From Myxococcales bacterium UBA5297 (GTDB lineage Bacteria; Myxococcota; Myxococcia; Myxococcales; UBA5297): a stretch of DNA of 22,413 nucleotides. Positions 1 through 7,273 of this stretch are shown piece by piece. The stretch covers positions 550-22,962 of the forward strand of contig DHSB01000180.1 of the NCBI GenBank assembly GCA_002408385.1, given 5' to 3'. The notes under the pieces were generated by a model. It did no database searches. It saw nothing but the letters and a program-made list of their open reading frames with translations, and was not told the DNA's origin. The position numbers were made by a program, and so were the translations under genes. Each line of letters begins with the position of its first letter. Positions within the stretch are counted from its first letter, which is position 1.

Positions 1-671
1 TCGCCGGTGAGCATCTCGTAGAGCACGACGCCGCACGCGAAGACGTCCGAGCGCTGATCGAGCGGCAGCCCCCGAACCTGCTCGGGGCTCATGTAGCCGA
101 ACTTGCCCTTGAGGATGCCGGCCTGGGTTTTGGTCGCTTTGTTTGCCGCCTTGGCGATGCCGAAGTCGATGACCTTGACCTCGCCCTCGAAGCTGACGAG
201 GCAGTTTTGCGGGCTTACGTCGCGGTGGACGATGTTGAGCTCGCGCCCGGCGGTGTCCTTCTTGCGGTGCGCATAGTCGAGCCCCTCGCACATCTTCCCG
301 ACCATGTAGCAAACCATCGGGATGGGGGCGGGCTCGTTGCGCTTGCGGCCGCGGTCGAAGATCGCGCGAAGGTCCTTGCCGGCGACGTATTCCATCGCGA
401 TGAAGTAGCTGTCCCCGATTTTCCCGAGATCGAAAACCTGCGCGATGTTGGCGTGCGTGAGCTGGACGGTGATCTTCGCCTCATCGATGAACATCGTGAT
501 GAACTCGTCGTCCTCAGCGATGTTCGGAAGGATGCGCTTGATGGCGACAATCTTTTCGAACCCCTGCTCACCGAAGGTCTTGGCGCGCCAAACCTCGGCC
601 ATTCCGCCGATGTTGATCCGGTCGAGCAGGAAGTACTTCCCAAAGGGAATCGGCTGCTTCTTGACGGCCAC
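1..671 (-). CDS. Hanks-type Ser/Thr protein kinase, N-terminal part (runs off left edge)
   Basis: Cytosolic kinase domain expected to phosphorylate Ser/Thr on partner proteins; only the first 223 residues are in the window. Visible motifs: Gly-rich loop IGGMAEVWRAK (about 21-31), ATP-binding Lys45 in VAIK, alphaC Glu64, catalytic loop HRDVSPQN (149-156), DFG (169-171) and SPE (195-197) in place of APE. The Lys of the usual HRDxKPxN is Ser here, a form common in myxobacterial kinases. The GTG at 671 is the only start codon between Met-Ala-Val-Lys-Lys and an in-frame TAA near 782, so the start is well constrained although its ribosome site is weak. A promoter lies upstream at 777-806. The C-terminal part, which often carries sensor repeats or a membrane segment in this family, is missing, so the signal it senses is unknown. 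Confidence 0.95.
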   Translation of the reverse strand, partial: MAVKKQPIPFGKYFLLDRINIGGMAEVWRAKTFGEQGFEKIVAIKRILPNIAEDDEFITMFIDEAKITVQLTHANIAQVFDLGKIGDSYFIAMEYVAGKDLRAIFDRGRKRNEPAPIPMVCYMVGKMCEGLDYAHRKKDTAGRELNIVHRDVSPQNCLVSFEGEVKVIDFGIAKAANKATKTQAGILKGKFGYMSPEQVRGLPLDQRSDVFACGVVLYEMLTG

Positions 672-776
672 GTTGGTGCCCGTTTCGTGCGAGCGCCGCC
701 GACGGTCCGCGGGTGCCGGGGATTCGGCGCCCCGTGACCGCCAAGCAGGCGGAAACTGGAAGTAATTGGTGGCGCA

Positions 777-806
777 ACTTTAGCCCAGTGCTCAGAGGAG
801 CGTCAA
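777..806 (-). promoter_or_regulatory. sigma70-type promoter for the kinase gene
   Basis: On the minus strand a -35 box TTGACG (806-801) is followed after 18 bp by TAAAGT (782-777). Matches to consensus are 5/6 and 4/6. It lies between the stop of the exported protein gene at 861 and the kinase GTG at 671, giving a leader of about 100 nt. The call is by eye only. Confidence 0.45.
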
Positions 807-860
807 CCACGCCGGGCGGTCGGGCAAGCGCCAAAACTCGGGTCCGACGGTGGCGCGCGC

Positions 861-1643
861 TCAAGGCCCCTGCAGGTCTGGATCGACGAACTGCCCGTCT
901 GCATCCAACCGGCCTCCGAGCCGGCGGGCTGCCTCCTGTTCGCGTGCCAGGCGCTCTGCTTCTGCTCGTTCGGCCGCTCGCGCCTCGGCTCGACGGGCCG
1001 CCGGGGACTCGGGCAGCGCTTGTTCGGGCGGCGAAGCCTGCTCGGCCCCCGCCGGGCGCTCAGGCTCGGTGGTCGCCGACGCCGCGGGGTCGAGGTCGGC
1101 CGAGGGCTCGCGCGATGGAGGGCGGAGGGCTGCCGGCGCGGTGTCGAAGGCCCCGTCCGCCCGGGAGCCGACGGTGTCGGACTTCGCGTTCTCGGCCCGG
1201 ATTGGGGCGTCGAAGGCCGCTTCGGCTGCGGAGGCGACAGCAGGCGCGGGCTCGGCCGAGCGTTCGCGCAGCGCCCTCTCGGCAGCCTGCTCGAGCCTGC
1301 GCTGCTCGTCGGAGAGCCACTGCTCGGCGGGGGCGGACCGCCGGGGCTCGGCCCGGATGCCGGCGCGCTTAGGCTGGGGGCGCGCCCGCTCGAGCGCTTC
1401 GAAATCGGCGACGAACTCGGCCTGCTCGGCGGAGAAGCGTTGGCGGTCCGCGCGCACCTCCTCGGCGGTCTGGGCCTGTTCGGCCTGCAGCCGGATTGCC
1501 TGCTGGCTGTCGACCGGGCGGCGAAGCTGGCGCGGTGTGTACCAGTCCTCGATGCCGGAGACGTCGTTCAGCGGGTCATCCGCGCGGACGAGTGCGGGCA
1601 CCAGGAGCAGCGAAATGATGAACAGCCGAGACACAGGCCGCAT
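861..1643 (-). CDS. exported Ala/Glu/Arg-rich protein of unknown function
   Basis: I do not recognise a family. The 260-residue product begins with a typical Sec signal peptide (basic MRPVSR, hydrophobic IISLLLVPAL, likely cleavage VRA/DD after residue 21). The mature protein starts with a less biased stretch containing GIEDWYTPRQL, then turns into Gln/Ala/Glu/Arg-rich sequence. The last 60 residues (AARRAEARAAERAEAER and following) should form a charged helix or coiled coil, like the rod of TolA, though no homology is claimed. The ATG at 1643 follows a weak ribosome site. It lies 62 bp downstream of the lipoprotein gene ending at 1706 and may share its transcript. A periplasmic location is likely; low complexity makes homology calls unreliable. 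Confidence 0.65.
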   Translation of the reverse strand: MRPVSRLFIISLLLVPALVRADDPLNDVSGIEDWYTPRQLRRPVDSQQAIRLQAEQAQTAEEVRADRQRFSAEQAEFVADFEALERARPQPKRAGIRAEPRRSAPAEQWLSDEQRRLEQAAERALRERSAEPAPAVASAAEAAFDAPIRAENAKSDTVGSRADGAFDTAPAALRPPSREPSADLDPAASATTEPERPAGAEQASPPEQALPESPAARRAEARAAERAEAERLAREQEAARRLGGRLDADGQFVDPDLQGP

Positions 1644-1705
1644 GATAGCTCAAGCCTTCCCCCCCGGAAGCGGCGCGGGCGAAAAGGCGCAGAGGCGGGC
1701 TCGAC

Positions 1706-2491
1706 CTAGAAGGTCAACTCGAAGTGCTTGCCTGTCGAGCTGTCGTCGATGGTCACCCCGTCCTTGCAGAAGGTCGCGGCGCGGTTGCCCGTGGGATGAT
1801 TCAGCTCACGGCCGCCATACCAGGCCTCGCCGTAGAGGATGAAGCTCTTTCCCTGGGGAACTGTGGCGATCATGTTGCGAAAGGTCGTTCCGCTGGTCCA
1901 GTTCAAAGGATAGAGGCTTCGGAAGACCTGATTGAGCGCCGGGTTTTCATCAAGCTGGCTGCGCGTGTCTTCGGTTGCTCCGTTTAGCCCGAGCACTTCC
2001 TGGCAAGTCAGAGCGCTCCCGTCGAGCTTCTTCGGATAGAGGAAGCGCACGAGGGCCACCTTCGGCTTGCTGGGGCTCGAGGCGAAGCTGTCGAAGGCCA
2101 GTCCGAAGAGGATGTTCGACTCTTTCGGGGCGCCGTCCAGCTCGGCGGGGCCCGGGGCGAAGCAGCGCAGCGCGCCTTCGGGCTCGTCGCCGACCGGCGA
2201 CTTGTTCAGGCAGCACTTGGTGACGAGCTCATCGACGATGTTGCCGCAGTCGCTCTGTCGGCTACAGGGCTTGGGCGGCTTGGGGCGGCAGGCATTGTCG
2301 GTTGCGCAGTCCGGGTCGTCGCAGTCAACCAGACCATCCCCGTCGTTGTCGGCCTTGTCGACGCAGTTGACTTCCTTGGGGCCTTCCACCTCGCCGTCGG
2401 TCTGCGCATCGGGCGGTGCTCCATCGTTTGGGTCGCCGCAGCCGAGCGCGAGCAGGGCCAAGATCCCGAGAAGAAGGCCAAAGCGGTTCAT
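1706..2491 (-). CDS. lipoprotein with DNDGDG acidic Cys motif, unknown function
   Basis: A 261-residue predicted lipoprotein. The signal peptide MNRFGLLLGILALLALGC ends in a lipobox with acylated Cys18. The mature N-terminus is a flexible Asp/Gly/Pro-rich linker. It leads to a motif NCVDKADNDGDGLVDCDDPDC of the kind seen in many myxobacterial surface proteins, probably calcium-binding (inference). A Cys-rich section (CSRQSDCGN, TKCCLN) follows, then a globular C-terminal half with no motif I recognise. The ATG at 2491 is chosen because GGGAGGA sits 7 bases upstream and the lipobox position fits; the reading frame stays open further upstream but there it lies antisense-like inside the neighbouring gene. 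The upstream gene stops only 29 bp away, so the two lipoproteins are probably cotranscribed. Confidence 0.85.
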   Translation of the reverse strand: MNRFGLLLGILALLALGCGDPNDGAPPDAQTDGEVEGPKEVNCVDKADNDGDGLVDCDDPDCATDNACRPKPPKPCSRQSDCGNIVDELVTKCCLNKSPVGDEPEGALRCFAPGPAELDGAPKESNILFGLAFDSFASSPSKPKVALVRFLYPKKLDGSALTCQEVLGLNGATEDTRSQLDENPALNQVFRSLYPLNWTSGTTFRNMIATVPQGKSFILYGEAWYGGRELNHPTGNRAATFCKDGVTIDDSSTGKHFELTF

Positions 2492-2520
2492 ACGCGATTC
2501 CTCCCGAGCCTCAGGCCGGG

Positions 2521-4137
2521 CTAGTGCTGCGTACACTTGTCGACCGTTTGCCCCTGCTCGTTGTGCATGCTGCAGGTCTGGTCGACCGGAATGCACTCGG
2601 AGACCAGGGTTCCCGAGCACCGGTAGCCCTCGTACTCCCCGCCCACGCAAATCTCGGCGCACACAAAGCCCCGCGGGCAACCCGCCGGCGGGCAGGGCTG
2701 GCCACAGCGGCTTTCGAGGTGGCCGTTGAGCGGGTTCTGGAGCGTGAGGCAGTGGCCCTGGTTGCAGTCGGAGTCCGAACCGCAAGGCTTGCAGAAGCCG
2801 AGCGGACCGGCGCTCTTGCACTGAAGGGTCGGCAGGTCGCAGCTCGAGCACAGAGGGCAGGCGCTGTCAGTCTGGCAGGTGACGCCGGCGACCCCTTCAC
2901 AGGCACCGACCACTTGACCGGTCTGCTTGACGCACTTCTTGTCCGGCGGGCAATCGCCATGGGCGATGCATCCGCTGATGCACTTGGAGCGTCCGTCGGA
3001 GGCTCGCTGGCAGACGCTGCCCTGTTGGCAGTCATTGTTCGAGGTGCAGAACGGAACGCAGACTCCCGACTTGAGGCCCGGATCAAAGCTGCACACCTTG
3101 TTCGGCGGGCACATCGAGTCGCCGGCCGGATCTTCGGTGGTCGCCGCGCATTCGCCGAGCGGCTCGCAGCCGCGGTTTACGCAGCGCAGGCGCGCGTCGA
3201 TGGCGATGCAGTCAGCGTCGGAGATGCAGGCGTCGACGCAGACCCGACTGCGCCCGTCACAAACCTGGCCAAACGGGCACATCTGTAGGCGGGCGACGCA
3301 CAAACCCGACCCGGGGTCGCAGAGCTGGTCGGGCACCTCGGTGCAGTCGGCGCTCGTCTCGCAAGTCCTTCGCGAATCGGGGATGCAGCCGCGGAAGAGC
3401 TTGCAGTTCTTGCCCTCCTTGGGCCAGCACTGCGCGCCGCTGCCGAGGCTTTGGCAGCTTGCGCCGTTGCCGACCATGCGCGCGCAATCGCTGTCCTCGT
3501 TTGCCGGGTCACAGGCGACCGCACAGAACCTCTGGCGCAGGGCCGTGTCCTCGACGCACAGATCGCCCTCGCCGCCGCACTCGTGGTCGCTTGCGCAGGG
3601 CTCGCAAAAACCCTTGCGCGGCTTGCACGCGCGCACATCTCCGTCGCACCACTCGCCGACCGGACATTCGAGATCCGACTTGCACCCGGCCACGTTGGCC
3701 ACGCAAAGCCCGGTGAAGTTGTTGCAGACCGGCACGACGCAGGTCGAGTTTTCGCACACGAGCCCCGGGCAGCACGCCGTCTCGCAGCTCTCGCCTTCCA
3801 TCGGGCAACTTGCGCAGCTTCCCTCCTGGCAGAGCTGGCTGCAGCAGTCCTCGTTGGCCGAGCAGCCTGACCCGCCGAGCTTGCACGAGCATCCGGTCGC
3901 TTCGCAGGCGAAGCCCGGCTGGCAATCGCTGTCGCCGCGGCAGATACAGTGGCGGCGCACCGGGTCGCACCGCAGCTCACCGCACTCGTCGTCGACGTTG
4001 CAGGTGCGGCCGACAAGGCTCTGCGTATCGATCGGGTTGTTCGAGTTCTTGTTCTCGCTGCAACCAGAAAGCGCCAGGAACGCGAGCGCCGCGCCAAGCG
4101 CGGAACACGACGGGGGAAGGACTTTGCGACCGAGCAT
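2521..4137 (-). CDS. large Cys-rich lipoprotein with tandem disulfide modules
   Basis: A 538-residue predicted lipoprotein: basic n-region MLGRK, hydrophobic stretch, lipobox LSGC with acylated Cys26. I count about 79 cysteines from the lipobox to the C-terminus, spaced 2-9 residues apart in repeating units such as C..D.DC..G..C and CxxCxxDxDC. This resembles the Dickkopf/EGF-like cysteine arrays of myxobacterial cell-surface proteins. It should be a rigid, disulfide-linked extracytoplasmic stalk; function unknown. The ATG at 4137 has AAGGGG 8 bases upstream. An alternative in-frame TTG at 4179 is rejected because it overlaps the -10 box of the likely promoter (4172-4177). The gene is divergent from the AI-2E transporter and heads the minus-strand group. 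Confidence 0.9.
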   Translation of the reverse strand: MLGRKVLPPSCSALGAALAFLALSGCSENKNSNNPIDTQSLVGRTCNVDDECGELRCDPVRRHCICRGDSDCQPGFACEATGCSCKLGGSGCSANEDCCSQLCQEGSCASCPMEGESCETACCPGLVCENSTCVVPVCNNFTGLCVANVAGCKSDLECPVGEWCDGDVRACKPRKGFCEPCASDHECGGEGDLCVEDTALRQRFCAVACDPANEDSDCARMVGNGASCQSLGSGAQCWPKEGKNCKLFRGCIPDSRRTCETSADCTEVPDQLCDPGSGLCVARLQMCPFGQVCDGRSRVCVDACISDADCIAIDARLRCVNRGCEPLGECAATTEDPAGDSMCPPNKVCSFDPGLKSGVCVPFCTSNNDCQQGSVCQRASDGRSKCISGCIAHGDCPPDKKCVKQTGQVVGACEGVAGVTCQTDSACPLCSSCDLPTLQCKSAGPLGFCKPCGSDSDCNQGHCLTLQNPLNGHLESRCGQPCPPAGCPRGFVCAEICVGGEYEGYRCSGTLVSECIPVDQTCSMHNEQGQTVDKCTQH

Positions 4138-4171
4138 CTCCGCGACCCCTTGCAGCGAGAGAGCCCAGGCT

Positions 4172-4199
4172 TTTATCAAAGGCTCCCCAGCACGGTCAA
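4172..4199 (-). promoter_or_regulatory. sigma70-type promoter for the Cys-rich lipoprotein
   Basis: Minus strand: -35 TTGACC (4199-4194, 5/6), 16-bp spacer, -10 GATAAA (4177-4172, 4/6). The predicted transcript start near 4165 gives a leader of about 28 nt containing the AAGGGG ribosome site of the ATG at 4137, which agrees with that start. Confidence 0.5.
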
Positions 4200-4306
4200 A
4201 CAGCGGACGGAACGCTCGCCCGTCTTTGAAGCAGGCCGCGCGACGCAGGGCGCAGCTCAGGAAGAGCAGCGTTCGCCCGGGGGTTTTGAGCTATCTTGAC
4301 GCGCCC

Positions 4307-5524
4307 ATGCCCTCTCCCCAGCCACGAATGTCGCTGTCGTCGGGCCTGAAGAACCGGCTCATCCTGCTTTTGCTGTGGCTGGCGATAGCCGCGGTGGTGG
4401 TCGTCTTTCACCGGGTGCTGCTGCCCTTTGCGATCGCCCTGGTGATCGCCTACCTGCTCGAGCCTCTGGTGACGCGCCTGGCGGCCCTGAGAGTAAAGGG
4501 GCACGCCGTCCCGCGCTGGGTGGCGGTGATCGCGCTCTATGCGGGTTTCTTTCTGCTCCTCTACATCTTCGCGCTCACCGTCGTTCCGCAGCTCTACCGC
4601 GAGCTCGCCGGCTTGACCAAGGCGGGGATGAGCTTCTTCAACGGGTTGACCCCCGAGCGCATCGCCGAGTTCTCACAGAAGGTGGAGACGTGGCTGCTGA
4701 GCCGGGGAATCCCCGTCGACCTCTCGGGGGCGGAGGCGGGCGCCGCGGCTCCGCAATACGGGCTGAGCTTCGATCTCGAGAGCTCGCTGCGCGAAGGGCT
4801 TGCGCACGTTTCAGAGGTGTTCAGGACGCACTTCTTCGACGCCGTAGCCGTACTCCAGAGGTTCGTCGGCGGCGTCGCGGGCTCGATCTTCAACTTTTTC
4901 TTCGTGTTGATGGTCGCCGCCTTCCTGCTCATCGATTGGAGAACGATCGGGGGCTTTTTCGGCTCGCTCGTTCCCGCGGACCGCCAGGCGGCGCTTGGTG
5001 AGCTTGCCCGCGCCATTGACAAGAAGCTGAGCGGGGTGGTCCGCGGGCAGGCGATGATCTGCCTCGTCAACGGGACTCTGACGGCGATTGGCCTGGTGAT
5101 TCTCGACGTACCGTTTGTCTTTGTCCTTTCGCTGGTCGCCACCGTCCTGTCGGCTATCCCCATCTTCGGCACAATCATCTCTTCGGTCCCCATCGTGCTG
5201 ATGGGACTGACTCAGGGCTTCAACACTGGCTTCGGGATCCTGCTGTGGATCATTGGGATCCACGCGCTCGAGGCCTATCTGCTCAACCCCAAGATCATGG
5301 GGTCGCAGGCGCACATCCATCCGGTCGTAGTCGCCTTCGCGCTCGTCGCCGGAGAGGCAACCTTGGGGTTCGCCGGGGCGCTGTTCGCGGTCCCGGTCGC
5401 CGGCATTCTCATCGCGGTCTTCAATGCCATTCACGAGCGGGCACTCCGTCCGCAGGCCGAGCCGGCAGCGGAGGCCGCGGTGCCGGTACCACGCGAGCCG
5501 GGCACCGAGCGACCTGCCGAGTAA
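4307..5524 (+). CDS. AI-2E family transporter (PerM/YdiK-like)
   Basis: A 405-residue polytopic inner-membrane protein of the AI-2E transporter (PerM) family; members have been linked to autoinducer export, ion antiport or solute efflux, so the substrate cannot be named. Membrane segments are evident at about residues 18-55 (two helices split by a short His/Arg turn), 70-95, 185-205, and several from 240 to the end. The family-typical section IPIFGTIISSVPIV and the motif NPKIMGSQAHIHPVVV are both present. Length is usual. The reading frame is open far upstream, but only as an antisense shadow of the Cys-rich gene. ATG 4307 is preferred over ATG 4328; neither has a good ribosome site. A TATCTT hexamer 9 bases upstream of 4307 could be a -10 box giving a very short leader. 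It converges on the ATPase gene with a 32-bp gap. Confidence 0.92.
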   Translation: MPSPQPRMSLSSGLKNRLILLLLWLAIAAVVVVFHRVLLPFAIALVIAYLLEPLVTRLAALRVKGHAVPRWVAVIALYAGFFLLLYIFALTVVPQLYRELAGLTKAGMSFFNGLTPERIAEFSQKVETWLLSRGIPVDLSGAEAGAAAPQYGLSFDLESSLREGLAHVSEVFRTHFFDAVAVLQRFVGGVAGSIFNFFFVLMVAAFLLIDWRTIGGFFGSLVPADRQAALGELARAIDKKLSGVVRGQAMICLVNGTLTAIGLVILDVPFVFVLSLVATVLSAIPIFGTIISSVPIVLMGLTQGFNTGFGILLWIIGIHALEAYLLNPKIMGSQAHIHPVVVAFALVAGEATLGFAGALFAVPVAGILIAVFNAIHERALRPQAEPAAEAAVPVPREPGTERPAE

Positions 5525-5556
5525 GAGACCGGCGTCTGCGCCGCGCTCTGGGCTGC

Positions 5557-6495
5557 TCAGGGCCGAAGTGCCGCGCGCTCGGCTGCGGCGGCGATCTGCC
5601 CGAGCTGCTCCTTGGCTCGGGCGATGTCGCCCTCGTACTTGAGGACGAGGTTCAGCGTCTGGCCGATCAACTCGGGGCTGAGCACGTCGGCGTTAAGGAC
5701 GGCGAGCGAGCGCGCCCAGTCGAGCGTCTCGCTAATCGACGGGACCTTCTTCAAATCGAGCGTGCGAATCTGCTGAATCGCAGCGACCACGCGCGAGGCG
5801 AGGGCCTCGCTCACCTCGGGGACGCGCTCGCGCACTATCGCCAGCTCGCGCTCCGCATTCGGGAAGTCGATGTAAAGGTGCAGGCAGCGCCGCTTGAGAG
5901 CGTCGGAGAGCTCGCGGGCATTGTTCGACGTGAGCACCACCCTCGGGACGCTTCGAGCCTGAAAGGTGCCAATCTCGGGGATGCTGACCGCCCAGTCGGC
6001 GAGGACCTCCAGCAAGAAGGCCTCGAACTCGGGGTCGGCCTTGTCGATCTCGTCGATGAGCAGAAGTGTTGGCTGTTCGCTGGCGAGCGCCCGGAGTATC
6101 GGGCGGGGCAGCAGGAAGCGCTCGTTGAAGAAGACCGCGTCGCTCCTGGAGATCCGCTCAGCCGCCTCGTCGAGAGTCGCCGCGCTGGAGATCTCCTCGC
6201 CGATCTTGTCCTTGAGAAGCTGGGTGTAGAGAAGCTGCTTGGCGTACTCCCATTCGTAGAGCGCCTTCGCCTCGTCGAGCCCCTCGTAGCACTGCAGGCG
6301 CACCAAGGGCCGGCCGAGCGCCTGCGCCATCGCCCGCGCAAGCTCCGTCTTGCCGACCCCTGCCGGTCCCTCGACGAGGATCGCCTTCTCCAGCTTGTCG
6401 GCAAGAAAGACCGCGGTGGCGATCTCCCGCGAAGCCAGGTAGCCCGCCTTGCCCAAGGCCTCGGTGGTGCCTGCAATGTCGGTCAATTCGAGCAT
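5557..6495 (-). CDS. MoxR-family AAA+ ATPase (CoxD-like)
   Basis: A 312-residue cytosolic AAA+ ATPase of the MoxR group, which remodels or matures partner protein complexes, usually with a von Willebrand A protein. Walker A GPAGVGKT is at 43-50, Walker B LLLIDEID at 144-151, a sensor-1 region LTSNN at 188-192, and an arginine-finger region ALKRRC at 199-204. The sequence RLQCYEGLDEAKALYEWEY resembles the CoxD-like ATPases that accompany CO-dehydrogenase-type enzymes. The ATG at 6495 is chosen: homology begins at once (MLELTDIAG), and the promoter at 6502-6530 excludes longer starts. There is no ribosome site upstream and the predicted transcript begins at the ATG itself, so translation is probably leaderless. 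No VWA (CoxE-like) gene is adjacent; downstream is a convergent transporter, so the partner must be elsewhere. Confidence 0.93.
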   Translation of the reverse strand: MLELTDIAGTTEALGKAGYLASREIATAVFLADKLEKAILVEGPAGVGKTELARAMAQALGRPLVRLQCYEGLDEAKALYEWEYAKQLLYTQLLKDKIGEEISSAATLDEAAERISRSDAVFFNERFLLPRPILRALASEQPTLLLIDEIDKADPEFEAFLLEVLADWAVSIPEIGTFQARSVPRVVLTSNNARELSDALKRRCLHLYIDFPNAERELAIVRERVPEVSEALASRVVAAIQQIRTLDLKKVPSISETLDWARSLAVLNADVLSPELIGQTLNLVLKYEGDIARAKEQLGQIAAAAERAALRP

Positions 6496-6501
6496 GGCGC
6501 C

Positions 6502-6530
6502 GGTATAGAGAAGGGTCGTGGGGCTGTCAA
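6502..6530 (-). promoter_or_regulatory. sigma70-type promoter giving a leaderless ATPase mRNA
   Basis: Minus strand: perfect -35 TTGACA (6530-6525), 17-bp spacer, -10 TATACC (6507-6502, 4/6). Six bases (GGCGCC) separate the -10 box from the ATG at 6495, which places transcription initiation at or next to the A of the start codon. Confidence 0.6.
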
Positions 6531-6806
6531 ACTGCCGACTGTAGCCCCGCAAGTCGCTCGGAGTTGGTGGCTGTCGCCGCGCCGCACCTGGGAACTCGAT
6601 GCGCGCGCGAGGGCGGTCGCGGCCACCGGGCCTCACCCCCTGTGGCGCTGCTGCCCCGTCTGCGCTCCCGGCCGGCTCCTCCCATTGCCGGCGCCGCGGC
6701 GCGCGCTGCGACAACTGCCCGAATCTTCTGCCTGTTCAAGCGGTGGCTCGCCTGCAGGCACGGCCAATGCAAACGGCACGGGAAGTCGGAGAAGAGGAGA
6801 GCGGCG
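6531..6806 (+). other. intergenic stretch without a supported gene
   Basis: GC-rich sequence between the ATPase promoter and the small membrane protein gene. Open frames exist on both strands, but none shows a ribosome site with a plausible product, and their compositions are the Arg/Ala/Pro-rich type of shadow frames. I see no hairpin terminator or RNA gene here. Confidence 0.4.
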
Positions 6807-6968
6807 ATGTTCCCGTGGAAGTGCCTCACCGTGGTTCTTGTGTTGCTGCTTCCAGGGGGCTCGCTCGTCTTGCTGCTCGCCGCGGCCGCCAGGGCACTTG
6901 CCGTCGCCAAGGCGTCCCGACGAGCCGACCTCCCCAGACCGCGGGCGGCCCAGCCGGGGAAGGCATAA
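6807..6968 (+). CDS. small single-pass membrane protein (53 aa), hypothetical
   Basis: I do not recognise a family. The product starts MFPWKCLTVVLVLLL and has one long hydrophobic stretch (about residues 7-34, with a Pro-Gly-Gly break at 16-18). A basic tail of Arg, Lys and Pro follows, giving a likely N-out/C-in helix or a signal-anchor. Support comes from a strong ribosome site (AAGAGGAGA ending 6 bases before the ATG) and the biologically sensible hydrophobic core in an otherwise gene-poor region. The frame is open further upstream, but without hydrophobicity or ribosome site. It could be a chance frame; no promoter is evident. Confidence 0.45.
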   Translation: MFPWKCLTVVLVLLLPGGSLVLLLAAAARALAVAKASRRADLPRPRAAQPGKA

Positions 6969-7273
6969 GAAACCGACCCCGCGGCGCCAAGCACGCGCTG
7001 CGCCGCCTGTCCCCGTGCGCTCGCCCGCGACTCTGTGTGGGCCGATGCGCCGAGCGCTTCGAAACCGAGCCCGCCGCTTTGTGAAGACTCGGGAGCTTCG
7101 AAACCCTTTGGGCGCGCCTTCGCCGTGCTTCTCGACGCGCTCGGCCCTGAAGCCAGGACGCCGGCGCATGGTTCGCGCCTGCCTCGCCTTGCGTGAGAGG
7201 GCAAAAGTTGCTTGAGTCCTCGGCTCGCGTGCCCGGACGGACGCGCAGGCTCTCCACTGGCGAGGAATCCGCG
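6969..7273 (+). other. intergenic stretch with an 11-bp direct repeat
   Basis: No supported gene. The word GCTTCGAAACC occurs at 7056-7066 and again at 7095-7105, a 39-bp period, possibly a protein-binding site or chance. No clear promoter for the downstream lipoprotein was found. The 15-codon frame starting at 7168 has nothing to support it. Confidence 0.35.

Noticed and set aside
2927..4306. Upstream in-frame extension of the AI-2E transporter (about 460 codons)
   Set aside because: It lies antisense to the Cys-rich lipoprotein gene, is Ser/Gln/Pro-rich, and adds nothing to the family's usual length.
5530..5543. CGGCG-TCTG-CGCCG hairpin between two convergent genes
   Set aside because: Stem is only 5 bp and no T-run follows on either strand; too weak to call a terminator.
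7056..7105. Repeated GCTTCGAAACC considered as the start of a CRISPR or integration repeat
   Set aside because: Only two 11-bp copies with no further periodic units or attachment-site features.
5245..7215. 656-codon plus-strand open frame
   Set aside because: It runs antisense to the MoxR ATPase and out of frame with the AI-2E transporter; no ribosome site or domain is visible.
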